From the NCBI RefSeq assembly GCF_003344045.1, contig NZ_QFWX01000004.1, positions 422,046 through 486,045 of the forward strand: a stretch of 64,000 nt of DNA, in the 5' to 3' direction. Origin of the DNA: Marinobacter vulgaris (GTDB taxonomy: Bacteria > Pseudomonadota > Gammaproteobacteria > Pseudomonadales > Oleiphilaceae). This document shows positions 56,459-64,000 of this stretch, one piece after another. The notes beneath the pieces are model-generated. The model was not told the DNA's origin. It made no database searches and was given only the letters and a program-made list of their open reading frames with translations. Every line of letters starts with the position of its first letter. The stretch's first letter is position 1. A program made the position numbers and the translations under genes.

Positions 56459-59400
56459 ATGCTCATCGACCAACACACCCTCTCGCTGATTTTTGACACC
56501 AACACCCTGCAGCGGGGCAAGCGTTATTTTGCCCAGAACCGTGTGCAGAACCTGACTGTCGACGTTAAAGGCATGAGCATTCAGGTGTTCCAGGCCGATG
56601 TGGCTGGCAGTCATTACCAGACTTACCGCACGGAAGTCCGGTTCGATCGATACTTGCCCCATAAAGTCGATACCTTCTGCAGCTGCCCCGTCAGCTTTCG
56701 TTGCAAGCATGCGGTGGCGGTGATCCTGCAGTCCAATTACGAACAGTCACAGGTCGATGAGCAGAAAACACAAAGCTACCGGGAAAAATACCGGAGCACA
56801 CCGCTGAAACCTGGCTGGAACGAATTGCCTCGGCAACCAGCTCGCGTTCAGCGCCGGCCACCCAAGAGCGCTTGGTTTATATTCTTAATACCAAAACACG
56901 ATCTCGGCGTCTCTCGGTTTCCGTTCGCAAGGTCCGGCCACGGAAAACCGGGGGGTTCTCCAAGGGTTCCAGCAGCATGGCCTGGAGTCGCCCGAATCTG
57001 GAATATGATCGTCCGAAATACCTTCAGGACAACGATATCGCGCCGCTCACCTGGCTTAATGCCTGCCCCACAACGTATCGCATGGAACCTTTGATAGAGG
57101 GGACAACAGGTGCCCATTTCCTGGAGGCCGCCCTGGCAACCGGTCGGCTGTTCGTGGAATCCACCAGCAACCCACCATTGCAACCGGGGCCGGGCATGGA
57201 AACCGGTTATGAATGGCAGCGGCTGGCTGGCGACCAACACTGGCAACTGGTCCGCAAGGAATTACCACCTCAGGTGGCGATCCTGAACACTGCCCCGCCG
57301 CAGTATCTGGATTCTGAGGAACATCGCATCGGGCCGGTTCGAAACAGTCTCTCTCCTGAGATCAGCAAGCTGCTGGAAGAGTGTCCGCCGTTAACCGATG
57401 AACAGTTGCAGGAGGCCCTGCCAGACCTCACCCCCTTGCTGGAAAAAGCCGGTGCGCCGTTACCGGAATCGTTCCAGGCTCCGGAGGTTATCGAGCCTCA
57501 CCCGACGCCAATACTGCAACTCTACAGCATCCATTATCCTGACCCCGATACGCAGACGCCCATGTTGCTTGCGCGACTCCTGTTTAACTATCAGGACTAT
57601 CAGGTGGCCTACGCCGAACAGGAGCCCCGGGTACTTCAGCAAACTCCGGAAGGCCCGGTACTGATCATTCGGGATGAAGACCAGGAAGCCGACTTCCTGC
57701 ATTCCGGCCTGCCCGGTTTTCAGTTTGCCGGTATTCTAGCCGATCAGTTTGGTGAGGCCTTTGTACCCCAGCTACCGGGCTCTGCCCTGATGGACTTCAC
57801 CCTGCCAAGCTGCGAAGCATGGCTCGACTTCATCGCCTACCAGCTGCCCCAACTACATGCCGAGGGCTGGCAGATCGAGATGGATGCCAGCTTCGATCTG
57901 CCGGTGGTTGATGTAGACCAGATCCAGGGCCGCCTGCGCCCGGATGATGACCAGCTTGGCTGGTTTGATGTCGAGGTGGGCATTGACTACAACGGCAACA
58001 CGATCGACCTGATTCCACTGTTGCAGCAAGCGCTGGCTTATTTGTCCGAGCAGTCCTTTGAGGCGCATTTTTCAGCCGAGAACCTCCCTGAAACCCTTTG
58101 GCTGCATAACAGCGAAACCCTGATTCGTGTGCCTTCTGACCGCATAAAGCCACTGGCGCAAATCCTGCTCAGTTTGGTGGGCCGCAAAACGAACAAACTC
58201 AGGTTACCGAGGCTGGACGCCGCCCAAGTGATGGGCCACACCAGGGCGAACTGGGATACCAGTGACGACATCCGGGCCCTGAGCGAAAAGCTCACCGACT
58301 TTCAGGCTCTGCGCCCCATCACCCCGCCCAAAGACCTTCAAGCTGACCTGCGGCATTACCAGCAGGAGGGCCTGAACTGGCTGCAATTTCTGCGGGAATT
58401 CGGCCTTGGCGGCATCCTGGCCGATGACATGGGCCTGGGTAAGACCTTGCAAACCCTGGCCTGCGTAATGGAAGAAAAATCCGCCGGGCGGCTCATTGCG
58501 CCAGCCCTGGTCGTGTGTCCAACCACCCTGATCGCCAACTGGGAGTCCGAAGCCCAAAAGTTCACCCCGGGCCTGAAGCGACTGGTCATATACGGCAACC
58601 GCCGCAAACCGCTGTTCGGGCAGATTCAGGAGGCCGACCTGGTCATCACCAGTTATCCTTTGCTGCCTCGCGACATCGAACAACACAAGTCTCAGGTCTA
58701 CAGTTTTGCCTTCTTCGACGAAGCCCAGTACCTGAAAAACCCGGGCACCACTCTGGCCAAAGCCGCCCGCAAGCTACCCGCTGAAAACCGCATCGCTTTG
58801 ACGGGGACACCCATGGAAAACCACCTCGGCGAACTCTGGTCCCTGTTTGACCTGGTGCTACCCGGTTACCTGGGCGATCAGAAAAGCTTCCGGGAAGCCT
58901 ACCGCAAGCCCATCGAGGAAACCGGCGACTCTAACCGCCAGGCAGAACTCAGTCGCCGTGTGCGCCCCTTCATGCTTCGACGCACCAAAGACCAGGTAAC
59001 CCCGGAATTGCCACACAAAACCGAAATCATCCGCCACGTAGACCTGAACCGGGAACAGCGGGATCTCTACGAAACCGTGCGAGCCAGCATGGACCAACGC
59101 ATTCGCCAATTGCTCGCCGAAAAAGGCGCGGCCCGCAGCCAAATCGACATCCTCGACGCCCTGCTTAAACTCCGGCAAATCTGCTGCCACCCGGCCCTGC
59201 TGCGCAGCGATACGAACGCCAGCTCTGCCAAACTGGAATACCTGCTGGGGATGATCACTGAATTACTGGAAGAAGGCCGCAGAATCATCCTGTTCTCCCA
59301 GTTCACCAGCATGCTCGCGCTGATCGAAAAAGTACTGGAGGCTTCAGGTATCCCCTTCGAAAAACTCACCGGCCAGACCCGCGACCGCGCCACTCCCGTC

Positions 59401-59730
59401 AAGCGCTTCCAGAACGGCGACAGCCCGGTGTTTCTAATCAGCCTTAAAGCCGGCGGCACTGGCCTCAACCTCACGGCCGCCGACTGCGTCATCCACTACG
59501 ATCCCTGGTGGAACCCTGCGGTAGAGCAGCAAGCCACCGACCGCGCCTGGCGTATTGGTCAGGACAAACCGGTGTTCGTTTATCGCCTGATTGCCGAGGG
59601 CACCGTGGAAGAGCGCATACAGGCCTTGCAGGCACGCAAAAGCCAGCTGGCTGATGGTCTTTACGGCAATTCGGACACCTTTGGCTCAGCGCTAACGGCC
59701 GAGGATATTAAGGTGCTTTTCGAGAAGTAG
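56459..59730 (+). pseudogene. SNF2-family helicase with N-terminal SWIM finger, frameshifted
   Basis: Two overlapping frames encode one protein. The first (56459 to about 56809) has a SWIM zinc finger, FCSCPVSFRCKHAVAVIL. The second continues with TWLERIASATSS and carries the whole SNF2 helicase to 59730: Walker A DDMGLGKTLQTL, DEAQ box FFDEAQYLKN, and motif VI QATDRAWRIGQ. The join is at CTGAAACC near 56804-56811, where one A seems to be missing. Either the gene is broken or the sequence has an error. An internal TTG at 56872 could still start a finger-less helicase. No ribosomal site is obvious there. Confidence 0.85.
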
Positions 59731-59733
59731 TAG

Positions 59734-59781
59734 GGTCAGACCCCGGTCCTTTGGCAGCGTGAAATGTCTGGAAGTCTGACC
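59734..59781. repeat. Short palindrome, family D, copy 2
   Basis: Related to 54090-54138: GGTCAGACC, then TTTGGCAGCGTGAAATGTC, and TCTGACC. The arms are less perfect here. It fills the space between the helicase and sbcB genes and may help terminate both. Confidence 0.7.
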
Positions 59782-59790
59782 GTAAATTCG

Positions 59791-61236
59791 CTACACATAA
59801 GGAATCAAAGACTCCCCATACAAATGCAACTCCTCCAGAACATGTCGCTTCTCCGGCGTCAGTTCCGGATCCGACGCGAGCCGTTGCAATTCCTTGGCAA
59901 AGGCCTCCAGTGACCGCCAACCTTTTTTGGGGTTCATCAGGCGCTGGCTGCGGAATTGTTCCCAGCGCTCCATCTCCTCACCCATCAGCGTTTTGGGATA
60001 ATTCCTCGCTCGGTATCGGAACAGCATCTCATCCAATCGCTCATCCTCGAATTGCATCTCTTGCTCCCCCAGGGTCTCCACCGGTTGGCGCAACAGCCAG
60101 TCAAGCTGCTCACGATCTTTCTTGCTGATAAACCCACCCGCATAGAGCTGTTCATCCGGGTCGGTCAGGTCGCCTTCATGGGGTTGGTCGAAGGCCTGGG
60201 CGATTCTTGCTGGAAGGTCCGGGGCCTGGCGGAGGATGGCCAGGTGTTGCCGCAGTTTTTCGCCGTCCAGTTCCAGCGCCGCCAGCCGTTCCGGGGACAG
60301 TGACTTGAGCATGGTCGCGGGGGCCAGCACCGGGCACTTGTTCAACTGCACGCCTTTGAGGGGAAAGCGGCTTGTGCCCTCCCCGAGATCCGCCTGGGAA
60401 GTAAACACCCGCTCGCGGATCTGCTCGGAGGTAGCGTGGATGAGTTCGCTGGGGTCTTCCCGCAAATCGTAGACAATCACCAGGTTCTTATTGGTGGGAT
60501 GATCCGCCAAAGGCGCCACCATCGCGCAGCAGCCCCGGGTAGCCGGGTACTTGGCGGAGATGTGGAACACCGGCTTCATGTTGGCGGTATCCAGCATGGC
60601 GCGGGCGGAATGTTTATCCTTGTTCTGCAGCACGAAGTCGAACAGCTTGGGCTGCTTTTCCTTGATCAGCCTGGCAACAGCAATAGTGGCTTCCACGTCT
60701 GACATGGCATCGTGAGCCGCTTCGTGGGCAATGCCGTTGGCGGCGGTGAGGTGCTCCAGCTTGAAACTGGGGCTGCCGTCTTCTTTCTTGGGCCAGACGA
60801 TGCCTTCCGGCCGCAGGGCGTAGGTCAGCCGCACCATGTCGATGATGTCCCAGCGGGAATTGCCGTTCTGCCATTCCCGGGCATAGGGGTCGCGCAAGTT
60901 ACGGTAGAGGGTGTGGCGGGTGACCTCGTCATCGAAGCGCAGGCTGTTGTAGCCCACGGCACAGGTGCCGGGCTGGCTGAAGGCCTCGTTGATCTGGCTG
61001 ATGAACTCCGCCTCAGGAAAACCGTTTCCCAGAGCCGCCTGCGGCGTGATGCCGGTAATCAGGCAGGCTTCCGGTGACGGCACGTAATCGTCCGCGGGCG
61101 CGCAGTATATGATCAGCGGGTCTTCAATGATATTCAGGTCGATATCGGTGCGCACACCGGCAAACTGGGAGGGGCGATCGTGTATCGGGTCGACACCGAA
61201 GGTTTCATAATCATGCCAGTAGAAAGAACGGATCAC
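59791..61236 (-). CDS. sbcB: Exodeoxyribonuclease I SbcB
   Basis: SbcB digests single-stranded DNA 3' to 5' and acts in mismatch repair and recombination. The DEDDh exonuclease starts FYWHDYETFGVDP, carrying the first D and E, and later has AAHDAMSDVEATIAVARL with the H and D. The C-terminal SH3-like and helical domains end ELHLYGESLIPYV. The 481 residues are typical. It is divergent from the response-regulator gene. Confidence 0.96.
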   Translation of the reverse strand: MIRSFYWHDYETFGVDPIHDRPSQFAGVRTDIDLNIIEDPLIIYCAPADDYVPSPEACLITGITPQAALGNGFPEAEFISQINEAFSQPGTCAVGYNSLRFDDEVTRHTLYRNLRDPYAREWQNGNSRWDIIDMVRLTYALRPEGIVWPKKEDGSPSFKLEHLTAANGIAHEAAHDAMSDVEATIAVARLIKEKQPKLFDFVLQNKDKHSARAMLDTANMKPVFHISAKYPATRGCCAMVAPLADHPTNKNLVIVYDLREDPSELIHATSEQIRERVFTSQADLGEGTSRFPLKGVQLNKCPVLAPATMLKSLSPERLAALELDGEKLRQHLAILRQAPDLPARIAQAFDQPHEGDLTDPDEQLYAGGFISKKDREQLDWLLRQPVETLGEQEMQFEDERLDEMLFRYRARNYPKTLMGEEMERWEQFRSQRLMNPKKGWRSLEAFAKELQRLASDPELTPEKRHVLEELHLYGESLIPYV

Positions 61237-61323
61237 AGTTCACTGCTCCTGCGCGCAATCGTCAAGGAAGTTGCAGCGAAGTCTAGCAGAAGTATACTGG
61301 CGCAAATAAGTAATGGAGCACCC

Positions 61324-62349
61324 ATGACCACCCGCGTTCTGATCTGCGACGACTCCTCCCTCGCTCGCAAGCAAATGGCCCGCGCCCTGCCCGCCAACTG
61401 GAACGCCGACGTCACCTTCGCCGTGGATGGCCACGACGCCCTGACAAAGCTCCGCGCAGGCGTCGCCGAGCTGATGTTCCTCGATCTTAACATGCCGGAA
61501 ATGGACGGCTACCAGGTGCTGGAGGCGGTGCTGAGCGAAGATCTGCCAGTGCTGACGATTGTGGTCTCCGGCGACATTCAGCCCGAGGCGCGGGCACGGG
61601 TGCGCAAACTGGGCGCCATCGACTTCATCAAAAAGCCCACAGACACCGATCTGGTAAACACGCTGCTGCAGGACTACGGCTTTCTGGGCCCGGAGGATCT
61701 GGCACCGGTCACCAAAAAAGCGGACCAGTGGCATGCAGGGCCAGCCGCCAGCGAAACCAGCGCCAACCTGAACGAGTACCTGCAGGAGATTGCCAACGTC
61801 GCCATGGGCCGCTCATCGGATCTGCTGGCGAGGCTGCTGAAAGTCTTCGTGAAGCAGCCCATCCCCCGGGTGGAAATGATTGCCCGCTCGGAGCTCAGCA
61901 TGGCCATCTCCGCCGCCGAGGACGACAGCAAGTATTCCGCCGTGTGCCAGGGATTCACCGGGTCCGGCATCGCCGGCGAGGCGCTGCTGCTGTTCGCCGA
62001 TGCCAGCGTCGACGACATGGCCGAACTGCTTCACTACGACGACCTGGACGCCGACAACATCCAGGTGGAGGTACTGATGGACATGTCCAGCATTCTGTTT
62101 GGCGCTTTCCTCAAGGCCATCGGCGATCAGCTGGACCTCAAGCTCGGCCTTGGTCATCCCACTGTGCTGGGCCAGCACAGGCAAATCGGCGACCTGCTGG
62201 AACACCACAGTGTGCGACAGGAAAAACTGCTGTGCATTGAAATCAGCTACGAAGTGGAGAACCGGGACATCAGTTGCGACATGCTGGTACTGTTTACCGA
62301 AGATTCCGTCCCCTTTCTTGAACAACGCCTGCAGTACCTGGTGGATTAA
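61324..62349 (+). CDS. Response regulator with a CheC/CheX-like phosphatase domain
   Basis: Residues 1-120 are a receiver domain (RVLICDDSSLARKQMARAL) with the phospho-acceptor in LMFLDLNMPEMDG and the lysine in FIKKPTD. From about residue 145 comes a CheC/CheX-type domain (LNEYLQEIANVAMGRSSDLLARLL, VEVLMDMSSILFGAFLKAIGDQL), a fold of CheY phosphatases. GGAG before the ATG at 61324 supports this start over one at 61180. The diguanylate cyclase gene begins two bases after its stop, so the two are coupled. Confidence 0.88.
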   Translation: MTTRVLICDDSSLARKQMARALPANWNADVTFAVDGHDALTKLRAGVAELMFLDLNMPEMDGYQVLEAVLSEDLPVLTIVVSGDIQPEARARVRKLGAIDFIKKPTDTDLVNTLLQDYGFLGPEDLAPVTKKADQWHAGPAASETSANLNEYLQEIANVAMGRSSDLLARLLKVFVKQPIPRVEMIARSELSMAISAAEDDSKYSAVCQGFTGSGIAGEALLLFADASVDDMAELLHYDDLDADNIQVEVLMDMSSILFGAFLKAIGDQLDLKLGLGHPTVLGQHRQIGDLLEHHSVRQEKLLCIEISYEVENRDISCDMLVLFTEDSVPFLEQRLQYLVD

Positions 62350-62351
62350 TC

Positions 62352-63317
62352 ATGGCAACGAACGAAACAGACGCGAGCACCTTTCACTGGCTGTTCGACA
62401 TGCTGGAATCAATAGAGGTAGGCCTGGTGGTGATGGATCTGGATTTTCGCGTGCAGATCTGGAACGGCTTCATGGAACACCACAGCGGCATTACCGCCAG
62501 CAAAATCCGTGATCAGGTTCTGTTTGACGTGTTCCAGGACATTCCCAAAGCCTGGCTGACCCGCAAGGTGGACTCCGTGGCGATGCTCAATACCCGGGCC
62601 TTCACATCGTGGGAGCAGCGTCCTTACCTGTTCCGTTTTCGCAGCACCCGTCCGATCACCGGTACCGAAGACTACATGTACCAGAACCTCACCATCAGCC
62701 CTCTTGCCGGGCTGGACGGGAAAGTCGATAAAATCTGCCTGATGGTCTACGACGTCACCGACATCGCCACCAATAAACGGGCCCTGGAAAGAGCCAACGA
62801 ACAGCTGGCCAAACTGAGCATGACCGACCGTCTCACCGGCCTACTCAACCGCGGCACCTGGGAAAACCTCATCGACGCGGAGTTCGAACGCCACCGCCGC
62901 TACGGCCACCCGACCTGCCTGGTGATGCTCGACATCGACCACTTCAAACCCGTGAACGACACCCATGGCCACCTGGCCGGTGACGAAGTGATCAAACACG
63001 CCGCCAACGTGGTGCGGGACAGCCTGCGCCAATCCGACAGCCTGGGGCGCTACGGCGGCGAAGAGTTCGGCATCATCCTGCCGGAAACCGACGCCGAGGG
63101 CGCCCGCATCATCTGCGAACGTATCCGCGAGGCCATTCAGAACACCCCGGTGCAAACCACCACCGCACCCATCCAGTACACCGTCAGCATCGGCATCGCG
63201 CCGTTAACCGAAGGGCCGGAGAATCACATGCAATGGTTGCAGCAGGCGGATGAGGCGTTGTACGCGGCGAAGGAAGGAGGGAGAAATCGCGTGGTGGTGT
63301 CCGCAGAGGAGCCGTAG
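62352..63317 (+). CDS. Diguanylate cyclase with PAS domain
   Basis: A PAS sensor covers about residues 10-135 (LESIEVGLVVMDLDFRVQIWNGFMEHH). The GGDEF domain follows, starting LSMTDRLTGLLNRGTWE. The active site is intact as RYGGEEFGIIL. No membrane segment is visible, so it is cytoplasmic. Its product would be cyclic-di-GMP. It is two bases behind the CheC-type regulator, which may control it by phosphorylation. Confidence 0.95.
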   Translation: MATNETDASTFHWLFDMLESIEVGLVVMDLDFRVQIWNGFMEHHSGITASKIRDQVLFDVFQDIPKAWLTRKVDSVAMLNTRAFTSWEQRPYLFRFRSTRPITGTEDYMYQNLTISPLAGLDGKVDKICLMVYDVTDIATNKRALERANEQLAKLSMTDRLTGLLNRGTWENLIDAEFERHRRYGHPTCLVMLDIDHFKPVNDTHGHLAGDEVIKHAANVVRDSLRQSDSLGRYGGEEFGIILPETDAEGARIICERIREAIQNTPVQTTTAPIQYTVSIGIAPLTEGPENHMQWLQQADEALYAAKEGGRNRVVVSAEEP

Positions 63318-63319
63318 GC

Positions 63320-63343
63320 CGGATTAGGCGAAGCCGTAATCCG
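63320..63343. repeat. REP-like palindrome
   Basis: CGGATTA-GGC-GAA-GCC-G-TAATCCG is a near-perfect hairpin directly after the diguanylate cyclase stop. The sequence is of the short extragenic palindrome type found many times in Marinobacter and other gammaproteobacterial genomes. It lies between two convergent genes. Confidence 0.8.
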
Positions 63344-63369
63344 ACACTACCGGTAAAGCTAAAACCCGA

Positions 63370-63738
63370 TCAATCCTGCTGCCAACTCTGCACAGTCTCT
63401 TTCCCGTGCTTCTTCCGCCACTCATTCAGAACCTTGTGATTACCACCACGGGTCTGAACTACTTCACCGGTGTGCGGGTTCTTATAAGTCTTCATCGGCC
63501 GCATCGGCCGGCTGCCACCTGTGGTATCTGCCTTCGCACCCGCAATGGACGGATCAATCGCGCCCAGAATCTGAAGAACGTCTTTCGGCGACTTATCGTA
63601 CTGCTTCATCAATTCGCGAACTTTGTTTTCAAACTCAAGCTCACTCTTCAAAGCCTGGTCCTGTTCCAGATTCGCCAGTTCTTCAGATAGCTTTTCCATA
63701 AGCTGTTTTTTTTGGTAGTAATCGTTAATCTTTGCCAT
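63370..63738 (-). CDS. mvaT: H-NS-like nucleoid protein of the MvaT family
   Basis: MvaT proteins silence AT-rich foreign DNA. The N-terminal oligomerisation coiled coil is MAKINDYYQKKQLMEKLSEELANLEQ with LEFENKVRELMKQYDKS. The C-terminal DNA-binding loop is YKNPHTGEVVQTRGGNHKVLNEWRKKHG, containing the RGGNHK grip. Length 122 residues matches Pseudomonas MvaT. The upstream region is A/T-rich. Confidence 0.94.
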   Translation of the reverse strand: MAKINDYYQKKQLMEKLSEELANLEQDQALKSELEFENKVRELMKQYDKSPKDVLQILGAIDPSIAGAKADTTGGSRPMRPMKTYKNPHTGEVVQTRGGNHKVLNEWRKKHGKETVQSWQQD

Positions 63739-63852
63739 GGAATTAAAACCTTATTAAATTCACTGCAATTGAAATGACCGAAAAGTCAAAACCGATAATA
63801 ATCGATAAATCGATGCATGGCAAAATAATTGGTTCACAAAATAATCATCCAT

Positions 63853-63877
63853 AAAAAAACCAGCCCGCAGGCTGGTT
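63853..63877 (-). terminator. Rho-independent terminator after the nucleotide-sugar dehydrogenase
   Basis: An eight-base stem AACCAGCC/GGCTGGTT with a CGCA loop (63858-63877) is followed on the minus strand by a seven-T run (63853-63859). Confidence 0.88.
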
Positions 63878-63899
63878 ATATTTAAATCAACAATCGGAG

Positions 63900-64000
63900 T
63901 TACAATCGCAAGTCGGCCTCGCCCAAAGGCAATACACCTTTCAGATCAAACAACACGCCATTGTCTTTCAAATATTCCCTCAGTTCAGCAGAAGAACGTT
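63900..64000 (-). CDS. Nucleotide-sugar dehydrogenase, C-terminal end only
   Basis: The last 33 residues of a gene entering from the right edge read RSSAELREYLKDNGVLFD then LKGVLPLGEADLRL. This matches the end of UDP-N-acetylhexosamine 6-dehydrogenases of the TviB/WbpA type, which supply uronic acids for surface polysaccharide. Only the tail is present, so the call is moderate. A terminator follows. Confidence 0.55.
   Translation of the reverse strand, partial: RSSAELREYLKDNGVLFDLKGVLPLGEADLRL

Overview
The window looks like a chromosomal segment of a flagellated, aerobic marine gammaproteobacterium, most likely Marinobacter or a close relative. This is inferred from gene content and protein style: an MvaT-type nucleoid protein, a LexA/SulA-like pair, the TamA/TamB pair, a gspN-gspC-gspD cluster, polar-type flagellins with sigma-54 and sigma-28 promoters, and a high-GC background. 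No rRNA was seen, so the genus is an inference. Most of the window is core chromosome. Accessory material sits mainly in 52-60 kb and in intergenic repeats.

Layout. 0-3.7 kb: the SOS regulator lexA followed by a probable sulA start, an amidoligase/glutamine-amidotransferase pair, and a SIMPL-domain protein. 3.7-9.2 kb: tamA-tamB, outer-membrane assembly. 9.4-15.4 kb: a voltage-sensor-like membrane protein, then an amidase, an ATP-grasp ligase and a CocE/NonD hydrolase. 15.4-20 kb: a two-gene NAD-linked molybdenum formate dehydrogenase in which the NuoE-like and NuoF-like parts are fused. 20-23.6 kb: initiator tRNA, a divergent thiolase/high-molecular-weight FabG pair, and a Val-Asp-Val tRNA cluster. 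24-30 kb: a coiled-coil membrane protein, purE and purK separated by a large structured repeat, sodB, and a GGDEF-EAL protein. 30-42.7 kb: lemA with an M48 protease, gspN-C-D, groES-groL behind a sigma-32-like promoter, fxsA, an SDR, an alkyltransferase-like protein, an AmpG-like permease and yajQ. 43-52 kb: argG, a periplasmic binding protein, then fliS, fliD, flaG and two divergent flagellin genes. 52-61 kb: a TPR/methyltransferase-like protein, a degenerate Fic protein, a tnpB-only IS200/IS605-like element, a frameshifted SNF2 helicase and sbcB. 61-64 kb: a CheC/CheX-type response regulator with a diguanylate cyclase, mvaT, and the end of a nucleotide-sugar dehydrogenase.

How the parts relate. 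The flagellar genes form a late-filament module (filament protein, cap, cap chaperone). The TPR/methyltransferase-like protein next to the second flagellin is a reasonable candidate for filament modification. The two cyclic-di-GMP enzymes, YajQ and the CheC-type regulator are consistent with motility and signalling control.

The least explained signals are non-coding. Four families of inverted-repeat elements lie between genes. The most elaborate, at 25794-25905 and 43076-43186, has perfect 28-29 bp outer arms enclosing two small hairpins with near-identical loops. There is also a structured, terminator-ended intergenic segment at about 42870-43002. Other points for inspection are an AmpG-like reading frame without a canonical start before its first membrane helix, and a TnpB that keeps its RuvC residues but has lost its zinc ribbon.
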